This document shows, one piece after another, positions 1 through 6,531 of a stretch of DNA of 6,531 nt. A program made the translations under genes and the position numbers. The notes beneath the pieces are model-generated. The model was not told where the DNA came from and ran no database searches. It was given only the letters and a program-made list of their open reading frames with translations. The stretch's first letter is position 1; the number at the start of each line of letters is the position of its first letter. Source of the DNA: an uncultured Saprospiraceae bacterium (GTDB taxonomy: Bacteria > Bacteroidota > Bacteroidia > Chitinophagales > Saprospiraceae); NCBI GenBank assembly GCA_938039305.1, contig CALHUZ010000568.1, positions 1 to 6,531 of the forward strand. The letters run 5' to 3'.

Positions 1-669
1 ACGTGCGTATCTTTTAGAATTTAGATTCTTGATTTCACATCTTTCTCCAAGCTCAGTTGCTCCAGCCAGCTTTACTGATACATTGCAATCGCAGCGCATA
101 GATCCTTTCTCCATATCGGCATCAGACACATCGATGTATCTTAGTAGCTTTTGCATTTCAGCTATAAAGGCAAATACTTCATCACCTGATGATAGATCCG
201 GTTCTGTGACGAGCTCCATAAGCGGAGTTCCTGCACGATTAAGATCCAAAAGGCTCAACTTGTCATGAACATCATGGATCGTCTTGCCGGCGTCTTCCTC
301 CATGTGTATGTGATGTATCTGAACTGTTTTGACCTTGCCGTCTACAGTGATGTCAAGAGAACCGCCTATGCAGATCGGCTGATTGTCTTGAGTGATCTGA
401 TATCCCTTAGGCAGATCAGGATAGAAGTAATGCTTTCGATCGAAGTAGTGCGTTTGATTGATCTTACAACCAAGGGCAAGTCCTAGTCTAACTGCTTTCG
501 AGACATGTGATGTGTTTGCGACTGGTAGCGTTCCTGGATGTGCGAAAGAGACTGCGGATACATGCTTGTTAGCGCTTTCGCCAAATGAGTTGCCATCATC
601 ACAAAATGCCTTGGTATTGGTGTTCATCTGTATGTGAACTTCAAGACCTATCACCGTATCATACTTCAT
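1..669 (-). CDS. gatB: Asp-tRNA(Asn)/Glu-tRNA(Gln) amidotransferase subunit B, N-terminal part (runs off left edge)
   Basis: GatB is the subunit of the cytoplasmic GatCAB complex that binds mischarged Glu-tRNA(Gln) or Asp-tRNA(Asn) and phosphorylates the side chain before ammonia from GatA amidates it. The frame is open from ATG 669 to position 1 with no stop, giving 223 residues of a family usually near 480, so only the cradle (kinase) domain is present. Visible hallmarks are MKYDTVIGLEVHIQ at residues 1-14, with the conserved Glu10 and His12; LDLNRAGTPLMEL at 141-153, matching the GatB signature; MRCDCNVSV at 191-199; and ERCEIKNLNS at 209-218. The start gives exactly the family N-terminus. 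Only a weak AAAGG lies upstream. The DUF3667-like gene ends 44 bp upstream on the same strand, suggesting co-transcription; gatA and gatC are not in view. Identification is near certain; the C-terminal tRNA-binding tail is not visible. Confidence 0.97.
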   Translation of the reverse strand, partial: MKYDTVIGLEVHIQMNTNTKAFCDDGNSFGESANKHVSAVSFAHPGTLPVANTSHVSKAVRLGLALGCKINQTHYFDRKHYFYPDLPKGYQITQDNQPICIGGSLDITVDGKVKTVQIHHIHMEEDAGKTIHDVHDKLSLLDLNRAGTPLMELVTEPDLSSGDEVFAFIAEMQKLLRYIDVSDADMEKGSMRCDCNVSVKLAGATELGERCEIKNLNSKRYAR

Positions 670-713
670 CTATGCTTGCCTTTATATCTAATCGAGTTTG
701 GTTGTTATCATCA

Positions 714-1757
714 CTACTTAAAGAAGAACAAACTTACGATTGTTACCAATAGGATCATCAGTATCAAGAGGAAGAAATACACCCATGAGACGATGAAGAA
801 CTTTGTGAAACTTTTGAACCATCCTTGCTCATAATAATATTTCATCGTTAAGAAAAAGAAAAGAGCAATAATCAGAAATACAAAATCGTCAATTGAACTT
901 TCCCAAGCGTAGAATGTCGCCGATATATAAAAGGCAACCGTTGCAAGTAAGAAAGCAAGTGAGTGAATATTAAATAAGACGATCAAATGCTCTACATAGT
1001 ATCTCTTTCGTCTGATGTACAAAAGCTTCATGAATAGCCCCGTAATGATGATGGAGAATAGCACGCTCCACAATATGTTTCCTATACCGAATCTAATGGC
1101 TCCTGATGGATCACGTACAGCCCTCAACATCTGAGTCATGGCGACACGTTCAAGATATGTATCTGCTTTATACGTCTCTAAGAATTCATCAGTAGGCATG
1201 GTGTACATGTCACCTCTGTCAAACTTGAACTTCTTGCTTAGTTCTACAAAGATCTTAAGGTTGCTATCTCCTTCAGGCTCAAAGACTTGTATAGAATCCT
1301 GCTCTAAGTCAAGATCATTGAATATGATGGTTTCTAGTGTATCAATATCACAACCATTCATAATGGAAGCGATCGAATCTTTGTTAGATAGATACTTTGT
1401 CTGGAGTTTACGTTGGCCTATACTTTCTAAGTAAGTTGCAGAAGCGCGATTAACCTCTTCAATCGGTATGAGATTGCTCAATACTGCAAGATGTATGATC
1501 AGTGTGATCAAGAACATCCTGATTGGATTCAGATAGCTTTTACGCTTACCAGACATGAACTGTTTGCTCAAAAAACCAGGAATCGGAAGCGCTACTAATG
1601 ACCGGTATATACCGTTATCAATGTTAAATAGACTTCCAAAAAATTCACCTAATAATGACCAAACTGTCAGCTTAGAATTGTGCACTTTTTGACCACAGAC
1701 TTGGCAAAATAACTGCTCTTTTTCGAGCTTATTTTGACAGTTGAGACAGGTGTCCAT
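714..1757 (-). CDS. DUF3667-like zinc-ribbon integral membrane protein
   Basis: A 347-residue protein of unknown function. Counting from ATG 1757, residues 4-21 form a CxxC(10)CxxC zinc ribbon (Cys4, Cys7, Cys18, Cys21), followed by a hydrophobic amphipathic stretch and a GKRKSYLNPIR motif (70-80). That order and motif resemble the Bacteroidota DUF3667 family as I recall it. Likely membrane segments lie near residues 78-97, 227-247, 258-283, 290-306 and 320-345. The positive-inside rule (GKRK before segment 1, IRRKR after segment 2) puts the zinc ribbon in the cytoplasm and a soluble loop of about 125 residues (100-225), rich in acidic residues, outside. An in-frame ATG at 1832 would add 25 residues with no family-like content. 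I prefer 1757 because it places the ribbon at the N-terminus, and an AGGAG lies about 14 bases upstream, which is longer than ideal spacing. It is followed after 44 bp by gatB and probably shares its transcript. The function cannot be read from sequence; the family name is a moderate-confidence call. Confidence 0.72.
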   Translation of the reverse strand: MDTCLNCQNKLEKEQLFCQVCGQKVHNSKLTVWSLLGEFFGSLFNIDNGIYRSLVALPIPGFLSKQFMSGKRKSYLNPIRMFLITLIIHLAVLSNLIPIEEVNRASATYLESIGQRKLQTKYLSNKDSIASIMNGCDIDTLETIIFNDLDLEQDSIQVFEPEGDSNLKIFVELSKKFKFDRGDMYTMPTDEFLETYKADTYLERVAMTQMLRAVRDPSGAIRFGIGNILWSVLFSIIITGLFMKLLYIRRKRYYVEHLIVLFNIHSLAFLLATVAFYISATFYAWESSIDDFVFLIIALFFFLTMKYYYEQGWFKSFTKFFIVSWVYFFLLILMILLVTIVSLFFFK

Positions 1758-1969
1758 AGGGTGGTGTCTCACTCCTTTTTTCTTGGAGTTTGCCCTCGCT
1801 GCTAACCATACCATGAAAAAGTCCCAATTCACTCGTAATCCGTTGTTATTCAGGGGCTAATCTAACAGTTCTCGCCCACATTATATATGTAACATACTCT
1901 TAATGTATAGAATAAATATTTATGGTACGGATTTTGACCTTAAGATCATATTATATATATACCTAATAC
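1758..1969. promoter_or_regulatory. Divergent intergenic region, presumed promoters for both transcription units
   Basis: This gap of about 210 bp separates two divergently transcribed genes, so it should hold both promoters. The right half (about 1880-1965) is very AT-rich, with a TATATATAT run at 1952-1960. I found no match to the Bacteroidota -7 element TAnnTTTG on either strand. A sigma70-like pair on the plus strand is TTGACC at 1934-1939 and TATATA at 1956-1961 (16-bp spacer), but it would start transcription almost on the GTG at 1970 and is unconvincing. No terminator-like hairpin or operator palindrome of useful length was seen. Confidence 0.35.
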
Positions 1970-2071
1970 GTGAACCGATTTTTACCACTTATTCGCTCTA
2001 TCGAGCATCTAACCAACCTCAGGTCGATCCTGTTGATGGTGGTGGTATGTTTTGGTATCAACCTCTCGGGG
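1970..2071 (+). other. Signal peptide of the giant surface protein
   Basis: Residues 1-34, counting from GTG 1970, comprise a long n-region with Arg3, Arg9 and Arg18, a hydrophobic core ILLMVVVCFGI at 20-30, and a probable cleavage after NLSG, leaving Gln35-Asp36 as the mature N-terminus. The single Cys27 sits inside the core without a lipobox around it, so a Sec/SPI signal fits better than a lipoprotein signal. The exact cleavage site is inferred. Confidence 0.75.
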
Positions 2072-5000
2072 CAGGATTGCGGCATTACCGGGTTCACTCC
2101 ACCGGATACATTGACGCTTGAAGCAAGCCTTGGTGCATGTCAGATTTCATCAAGACAAGTGCTCGAAGCTTTTATGCTCGAGGATTGTGAGGAGGTTCAG
2201 TTGATTCCATCAGGGCCTTACACTGCTCCTGACAACAGATCCATGGTGCTTTATGATAAGGTGGCTGACACGTTCATGCCTTTTGTTTTGACGACTACGG
2301 TTTCTTCGATAACGGATATAGGAGGCGTCACTGAAGATACATCAGGACAGATATTTGTCACTTTCCCTCTTGGTGCCGGCGAATGTACAGCCACTAAGGA
2401 TATGCTACTCGATCAACTTCGAGTTCCTGAAGGTGATGTGATTCGGTCACAGATTCAATTGATTAAGGATGGAGGAAGAATAAGTGATTTTGTCATAGGT
2501 GATACGACCGTCATAGATGAGATCACATGTGATGGATCAGTATTCTATGAGGATATAACTGTGATCTTTCAACCTACTGCTGCTACGTTTACTGGTGAGA
2601 TGACATTTGACATAGGCTTTACAAGTTGTCAGGTGAGTATAGCAGATGTATTAGGACGACTTGGATATGATCTTGAAGATTGTCCTGAAAGTAGATTTGT
2701 GATTTCGCATAAAGGACCGTTTGGTTATGGACAGCACTTTATCAATAGCATCACTCTTGATGATCATGTGATTCTTGACAATGCGATATTAACTGTTATT
2801 GCTTCAGATTGTAATACAAGTGATATTGACTTTGGTATGTTGCCTGTCGGCAAATGTGCACTTAACGAATATGATATAATAGAACAATTAGGACTCTTGG
2901 CAACTGGATGTAGCACTGATGATATCGTGATACTTCCAGCTGGACCGTATGAGTCTTCACCGGTTGTGATTACTTCTGTAGCGATAGGTGGAGAAGTTAT
3001 TTGTACGGATGCTTTCGGAGTGACTTTCGCAAGAGATGCAAGCACAGAAGAGACAGGAGCAATTATCTGTCATCAAGATCTTAACATCGCTATGGGCCCA
3101 GAATGCTCAGTCATGATGAATGCTGATGTCATCCTTGCCAATGGCAACTACTGTTATCTTAATTATAACATCGAGTTATCTCTCGTAGACGCGCCAGACG
3201 ATATTATAGCAGAAGGACATGAGGTCGAGATTAATATACCTGGTCATTATTCTCTGATGATAACTAATCCAGCAACTGGAAACTCATGTTGGTCTGAATT
3301 CACAGTAGAAGATAAGTATATAGAAGATTATAGATGTGTGGCAGACACAGTATGGTGTTATGAATCGCTTGATTTGATTCCGGATGATACACTTGGTGGT
3401 GGGCCCTCGTTTCCAGATCTTGGGGAAGATGTGACATTTACCTTGAGTGGTACACCGAGAACATATGACGTTTCTATGGCTACACTTTGCGGTGTGGCTT
3501 TCGCTCGTTATGAAGATGACTTAGCAGAAAATTGTAAAGATGAGTTCAAGCAGGTGATCGATAGACTTTGGACTCTTGAAGATCAATTTGGAAATCAAGA
3601 TACTTGTACACAACGTATATATGTACGCAATACTACACTTTCATTAGTTGAGACTTTTCAAGTCTTAAATGCTGATTGTATATCTGATTTTGAATCATTG
3701 AATTCAAGCGGACTACCTGATCCAGTATCATCAGGATTTCCTATGATAGCTGGAGGCTATGATGTAGGTGTCTGTGGAACTTTAAGAACTACATACAACG
3801 ATACAGAGTTTCCTTTGTGTGGTCTTGGTAAGAAAGTAGTGCGTGATTGGGTATTGATTGATTGGTGTTCTGATCAAGTCCTTGAGTTGACTCAGATCAT
3901 AAGAATAGAAGATAAAAAAGCGCCAGTCATCCTTGATACTTTAGTAGACATGTCTATCAGTAGTGATCCATTTATATGTGGAGGAACGAACATAGACCTG
4001 CCACTTCCTACTTATGACGATTGTAATCTTGACGAAGTGATCCTTGAAGTGATTTATGAAACTTACAATGACGCAGGACAAAGAATTAAAAAGAACAATG
4101 GATCAAGTTTGTTTATAAGTGAGATCATAACTACAGATATCGTTCAGACTTTTGAGATAGAATATATACTTACTGATCCTTGCGGAAATGAAGCTCGCGA
4201 TACGATGATGTTAACCATCAGTGACACAGAGCCACCGGTAGCCGTATGTGATCAGTTTACAGTGATCTCTGTAGGTGGAAATGGAAATTCAATTGTAAAC
4301 GCTGTGACATTCGATGACTTGAGTGTAGATAACTGTGGCATTGCAAAGTACGAGGCGCGTAAGCTTAATGGGTCATGCTTTATGGATACGGCTTACACTG
4401 ATGACCTAAGGTTCTGTTGTGAAGAAGTAGGTGATACCATCTTGGTAGAATTTAAAGTGACAGACCTTGCAGGTAACTTTAATATCTGTGAAGTTCAGGT
4501 AAGTATACAAGATAAGTTTAGACCAGTCATCATATGCCCGGTTGATAAGACAATAGACTGTGCTGCAGATTACAATGACTTGTCGATCACTGGCGAACCA
4601 ACAGTTAGAGATAATTGTGATTTCTTAGATGTATCATATGAAGATGATAATATGCTGGATCAGTGCTATCAAGGTACGATATTGCGTACTTGGAAAGTGG
4701 TTGATAAAGGTGGATTTGTAGTGACCTGTGTTCAAGAGATTACAATTGTAGAAGATTCTATGTTCAATATGACACAGGCTATGTTTCCTGCTGATACAAC
4801 GATCTTTGGTTGTAATGTTTCATTAGAACCAGAGTTTACAGGAAGTCCAATGGTGCTAACGACGAGTTGCGCTATGGTCGATGCGACATACAGTGATTTA
4901 TTCTTCTATGATGTAGACAATGCATGTGTGAAGGTACTCAGAGAGTGGACTGTGATTGATTGGTGTCAGCGCGATGAGAACAACAGTGGCCTCTGGAAGG

Positions 5001-6531
5001 AGGAGCAAATTATAAAACTACAAAGTGATGTAGGTCCTGTCTTTTTAAATATGGCAAGAGATACTTCATACTGTATCAATAGCACTGACTGCGCTGATAT
5101 AGTAACGCTTACAGGTAGTGCAATAGATGGAGATGCTTGTACTCCAGTAGATGAGTTAGAATGGTCTTACGGTATATACAATGACATTGGTTCTATCATC
5201 ACATCTGGTGAGGGTAATGAAGTGTCAGCGATCCTTGATGAGGGAAGCTATTCTATCGTCTTCGAAGCGGTCGATGGATGTGATAATGCAGCCTTAGACA
5301 CAGTGCGTTTTGAAGTAGTAGATTGTACTTCACCTATGATATCATGTCCAGCAGTACAACCTTCTTTAGTCTTGAATCCAGAAGGATTTGTTGCATTAAG
5401 TGTCAGCGATATTGTGGACATAACTCTTGCTGACAATTGTGATGATTCTACTCAGATCTCATTGAGCTTTAGTAAAGACGAGATTGTTGATGTGTTGACT
5501 TATACATGTTCAGACCTCAACAATGGCATCAGTGATCGCTTTGTTAAGATATACGCGACTGATCAATCGGCTAATGTTGATTCATGTGAACTTTTCGTGC
5601 AAATCAGAGACAATAGTGATAACCTCTGTGGAGGTAGCGGAAGTGATACGCTTATGGTCGCAGGCGCGCTGGCGACAAGAGACGGAGTACATATCCCTGG
5701 TGTGACTGTGACTCTATTTAGTGAAGGAGCTGATCGGAGTTTGATGACAGATGAAACTGGTGTCTTTTCATTTGATGGATTGACAGTTGGAGAAGATTAT
5801 ACAGTGAGTTTTGAAAAAGATACGGAGCATGATGATGGAGTCACTACGCTTGATATCTTAATAGCTCAAAGACATATACTCGGTGTGAGGACATTTGAAA
5901 GTCCATATCAAGTGATAGCATCAGATGTAGACAACAATGGTCGTGTGACCGTGCTGGATCTTGTTAGACTTAGACGATTAGTATTAGGACTCGATGAGAG
6001 ATTTGTGGCCAATGATCAGAAGAGTTGGAGATTCGTAGATGCATCTCAGATTTTTGAAAATGTAAAATCACCATTCCCGTTTACAGAGACAATTGACATC
6101 ACATTTATGGATGAGAGTAGTCTTGCGGTAGACTTCATGGGCGTTAAGATCGGTGATGTAAATAGTAGTAATTCTATTAGTTCACTATTGGCTGCTGAGA
6201 CAAGAAGTGCTTCAGTTCAGGTCGGAGTAAAGACAGAAGGCGACGTGGTCCACTTTATAGCACGAGAAGATGCTATTGTAAATGGATTGCAATTCAATTT
6301 TGATAATCTAAGTGATAGATTAGTTGAAGCCATAGTGCCTGGTGTCGTAGAGCTTGCGGACGACAACTATTTTATAAATAGAAAAGGATTAAACATCAGC
6401 TGGACAGATGCATATGAAGGTGTCATGTTGCAGAAAGGAGATGTTTTGTTCTCTGTTAAAGTGAAAAGCGAACTAGCTACTGATCAGGTGATTAGTTCAT
6501 TCATGCAGGAAAAAAGTGAGTGGATATCAGA
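1970..6531 (+). CDS. Giant secreted multidomain surface protein (HYR/Ig-like modules, dockerin-like and cohesin-like domains), 3' end outside window
   Basis: One frame stays open for 1520 codons to the window edge. It is bounded upstream by TAA at 1964. I infer a GTG start at 1970 because it is the only common start that gives a full signal peptide; ATG 2036 lies inside the hydrophobic core. Domains in order are: signal peptide 1-34; five cysteine-anchored units 47-448; about eight HYR/Ig-like modules 456-1213; a carboxypeptidase-regulatory-like beta domain 1228-1283; a dockerin-like EF-hand pair 1284-1340; DFMGVKIGDVN at 1388-1398; and a cohesin-like domain from 1415. Paired cysteines throughout suggest disulfides and export. 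This layout resembles large Saprospiraceae secreted proteins that end in a type IX sorting domain, which would lie beyond the edge here. Likely roles are adhesion, matrix or surface scaffolding. No catalytic domain is visible. It is transcribed divergently from the gatB unit and shows no frameshift or internal stop. Confidence 0.9.
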   Translation, partial: MNRFLPLIRSIEHLTNLRSILLMVVVCFGINLSGQDCGITGFTPPDTLTLEASLGACQISSRQVLEAFMLEDCEEVQLIPSGPYTAPDNRSMVLYDKVADTFMPFVLTTTVSSITDIGGVTEDTSGQIFVTFPLGAGECTATKDMLLDQLRVPEGDVIRSQIQLIKDGGRISDFVIGDTTVIDEITCDGSVFYEDITVIFQPTAATFTGEMTFDIGFTSCQVSIADVLGRLGYDLEDCPESRFVISHKGPFGYGQHFINSITLDDHVILDNAILTVIASDCNTSDIDFGMLPVGKCALNEYDIIEQLGLLATGCSTDDIVILPAGPYESSPVVITSVAIGGEVICTDAFGVTFARDASTEETGAIICHQDLNIAMGPECSVMMNADVILANGNYCYLNYNIELSLVDAPDDIIAEGHEVEINIPGHYSLMITNPATGNSCWSEFTVEDKYIEDYRCVADTVWCYESLDLIPDDTLGGGPSFPDLGEDVTFTLSGTPRTYDVSMATLCGVAFARYEDDLAENCKDEFKQVIDRLWTLEDQFGNQDTCTQRIYVRNTTLSLVETFQVLNADCISDFESLNSSGLPDPVSSGFPMIAGGYDVGVCGTLRTTYNDTEFPLCGLGKKVVRDWVLIDWCSDQVLELTQIIRIEDKKAPVILDTLVDMSISSDPFICGGTNIDLPLPTYDDCNLDEVILEVIYETYNDAGQRIKKNNGSSLFISEIITTDIVQTFEIEYILTDPCGNEARDTMMLTISDTEPPVAVCDQFTVISVGGNGNSIVNAVTFDDLSVDNCGIAKYEARKLNGSCFMDTAYTDDLRFCCEEVGDTILVEFKVTDLAGNFNICEVQVSIQDKFRPVIICPVDKTIDCAADYNDLSITGEPTVRDNCDFLDVSYEDDNMLDQCYQGTILRTWKVVDKGGFVVTCVQEITIVEDSMFNMTQAMFPADTTIFGCNVSLEPEFTGSPMVLTTSCAMVDATYSDLFFYDVDNACVKVLREWTVIDWCQRDENNSGLWKEEQIIKLQSDVGPVFLNMARDTSYCINSTDCADIVTLTGSAIDGDACTPVDELEWSYGIYNDIGSIITSGEGNEVSAILDEGSYSIVFEAVDGCDNAALDTVRFEVVDCTSPMISCPAVQPSLVLNPEGFVALSVSDIVDITLADNCDDSTQISLSFSKDEIVDVLTYTCSDLNNGISDRFVKIYATDQSANVDSCELFVQIRDNSDNLCGGSGSDTLMVAGALATRDGVHIPGVTVTLFSEGADRSLMTDETGVFSFDGLTVGEDYTVSFEKDTEHDDGVTTLDILIAQRHILGVRTFESPYQVIASDVDNNGRVTVLDLVRLRRLVLGLDERFVANDQKSWRFVDASQIFENVKSPFPFTETIDITFMDESSLAVDFMGVKIGDVNSSNSISSLLAAETRSASVQVGVKTEGDVVHFIAREDAIVNGLQFNFDNLSDRLVEAIVPGVVELADDNYFINRKGLNISWTDAYEGVMLQKGDVLFSVKVKSELATDQVISSFMQEKSEWIS
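2108..3313 (+). repeat. Five divergent cysteine-anchored repeat units of about 80 residues (protein-level)
   Basis: Residues 47-448 can be read as five tandem units. Each opens with a beta strand ending in a small residue and then an anchoring cysteine: Cys57, Cys139, Cys220, Cys296 and Cys379, spaced 82, 81, 76 and 83 residues. The cysteine is followed by a hydrophobic helix-like stretch (QVLEAFML, DMLLDQLRV, DVLGRLGY, DIIEQLGL, ADVILAN). A second cysteine follows 16-18 residues after the first in units 1, 3, 4 and 5 (73, 238, 314, 395); unit 2 lacks it. Units 1, 3 and 4 share a glycine turn: SGPY at 81-84, KGPF at 248-251, AGPY at 324-327. Unit 5, with GNSCW at 437-441, resembles a module I recall from Saprospiraceae HYR-type proteins. 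The nucleotide sequence is not visibly repeated, so the duplications are old. Function is unknown. Confidence 0.55.
3335..5608 (+). other. Tandem HYR/Ig-like beta-sandwich modules (about eight)
   Basis: Residues 456-1213 carry repeated closing strands of the HYR/Ig type: LWTLEDQFGN (533), WVLIDWC (627), YILTDPCGN (732), FKVTDLAGN (828), TWKVVDKGG (907), WTVIDWC (993), FEAVDGCDN (1098) and YATDQSAN (1195). They are spaced roughly 80-105 residues apart. Several are joined by linkers such as IEDKKAPVI (646), SDTEPPVAVC (751), IQDKFRPVIIC (846) and VVDCTSPMISC (1116). DNC motifs (787, 881, 1155) sit mid-module, as in typical Saprospiraceae proteins. HYR domains are extracellular, immunoglobulin-fold and usually linked to adhesion. 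Module count is by eye and boundaries are approximate. Confidence 0.7.
5651..5818 (+). other. Carboxypeptidase-regulatory-like / CNA-B-like beta domain
   Basis: Residues 1228-1283 show the pattern V-x-G-x-(L) ... GVTVTLFS ... TDETGVFSFDGLTVGEDYTVSF, which is the usual prealbumin-like fold seen in carboxypeptidase regulatory and SdrD-B/CNA-B repeats. It is preceded by a Gly/Ser linker CGGSGS at 1220-1225 that ends the HYR block, and runs directly into the dockerin-like domain. In such proteins it acts as a rigid stalk or spacer; no isopeptide-bond residues were confidently placed. Confidence 0.72.
5819..5989 (+). other. Dockerin-type-I-like pair of Ca-binding F-hand motifs
   Basis: Residues 1284-1340 contain two loop-helix repeats. 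The second is canonical: D1319, D1321, N1323, G1324 and D1330 fit DxDxNGxxxxxD, followed by the helix LVRLRRLVLG. The first (D1284, E1286, D1288, G1290, D1295, then ILIAQRHILG) has glycine-to-final-aspartate spacing one residue shorter than canonical. The two share V-T-x-L-D and a ...LG ending. Dockerins bind Ca and dock onto cohesins in cellulosomes; in Bacteroidota surface proteins the partner is generally unknown. Confidence 0.75.
6212..6531 (+). other. Cohesin-like C-terminal domain, truncated by the window
   Basis: From residue 1415 the chain alternates short beta strands (VQVGVKTEG, VVHFIARED, VNGLQFNFD, GLNISWTD, GDVLFSVKVKSE). The segment NGLQFNFD followed later by GDVLFSVKV resembles the cohesin pattern in which a strand of the G-x-Q-F type precedes a final L-F-x-x-x-F/V-K strand. 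It follows the DFMGVKIGDVN motif at 1388-1398, as I recall from Saprospiraceae proteins. The end of the domain and any sorting signal lie outside. Confidence 0.5.

Noticed and set aside
29..486. Plus-strand open frames of 60-80 codons across the left end
   Set aside because: They are antisense to gatB, whose minus-strand reading gives an unmistakable family sequence over the whole interval.
634..834. Plus-strand 66-codon open frame spanning the gatB/DUF3667-like junction
   Set aside because: It is antisense to the two minus-strand genes and has no start signal or family resemblance.
1138..1434. Plus-strand 98-codon open frame
   Set aside because: It is antisense to the outer-loop region of the DUF3667-like gene; its Ser/Leu-rich composition is typical of a reverse-strand shadow.
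1758..1832. 25-codon N-terminal extension of the DUF3667-like protein from ATG 1832
   Set aside because: The added residues are Lys/Ala/Trp-rich with no family-like content, and the zinc ribbon normally sits at the very N-terminus. It is not excluded by the sequence.
1880..1915. Small inverted repeats (TATG-TAA-CATA and ATAC...GTAT) as an operator or terminator
   Set aside because: Arms are only four bases in very AT-rich DNA, so chance explains them; there is no GC stem or T-tract.
1903..2121. Short plus-strand open frame starting at ATG 1903, which could be a small gene ahead of the giant protein
   Set aside because: It overlaps the first 50 codons of the giant protein in another frame, its start lies in AT-rich intergenic DNA, and its product has no recognisable features. 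The frame that opens at 1970 encodes the signal peptide.
2764..5705. Short open frames at 2764-3045 (minus), 5248-5436 (minus) and 5523-5705 (plus)
   Set aside because: All are contained in the giant protein gene in other frames; none shows a domain, signal peptide or plausible start.
1970..6531. Possibility that the giant protein is a defence, toxin or contact-dependent inhibition system
   Set aside because: No Rhs/YD repeats, filamentous hemagglutinin repeats, toxin domain or immunity gene is visible; the layout matches HYR-type surface proteins.

Overview
The window looks like a chromosomal fragment from a Bacteroidota bacterium, most likely of the Saprospiraceae/Lewinella type. Three things point there. 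A GatB N-terminus carries a RCDCNVSV / ERCEIKNLNS motif style that I associate with that phylum. A DUF3667-like zinc-ribbon membrane protein is present. There is also a giant secreted protein built of HYR/Ig-like modules ending in a carboxypeptidase-regulatory-like domain, a dockerin-like EF-hand pair and a cohesin-like domain, an arrangement I recall from type IX-secreted Saprospiraceae surface proteins. The assignment comes from remembered family patterns; no search was run. The DNA is moderately AT-rich, and clear Shine-Dalgarno sequences are scarce, as is usual in Bacteroidota.

Layout. Positions 1-669 (minus strand) hold the first 223 codons of gatB, which runs off the left edge. Positions 714-1757 (minus strand) hold a DUF3667-like protein with an N-terminal CxxC...CxxC zinc ribbon and about five membrane segments. 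It lies 44 bp upstream of gatB on the same strand, so the two are probably co-transcribed. Positions 1758-1969 are a divergent intergenic region of about 210 bp. From 1970 to the right edge (plus strand) there is one uninterrupted reading frame of at least 1520 codons, which has no stop in the window and starts at an inferred GTG.

The large protein reads, N to C: signal peptide (residues 1-34); an array of five cysteine-anchored units of about 80 residues (47-448); about eight HYR/Ig-like modules of 80-105 residues (456-1213); a carboxypeptidase-regulatory-like beta domain (1228-1283); a dockerin-like Ca-binding pair (1284-1340); a linker with a DFMGVKIGDVN motif (1388-1398); and a cohesin-like domain cut by the window edge (1415 onward). 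A C-terminal type IX sorting domain would be expected just beyond the window but is not visible.

The two transcription units look functionally unrelated: tRNA-dependent amidation plus an uncharacterised membrane protein on one side, and a cell-surface or secreted adhesin-like protein on the other. I see no tRNA, rRNA, CRISPR, insertion sequence or phage feature. The least ordinary parts are the N-terminal five-unit array and the close pairing of dockerin-like and cohesin-like domains in one chain.
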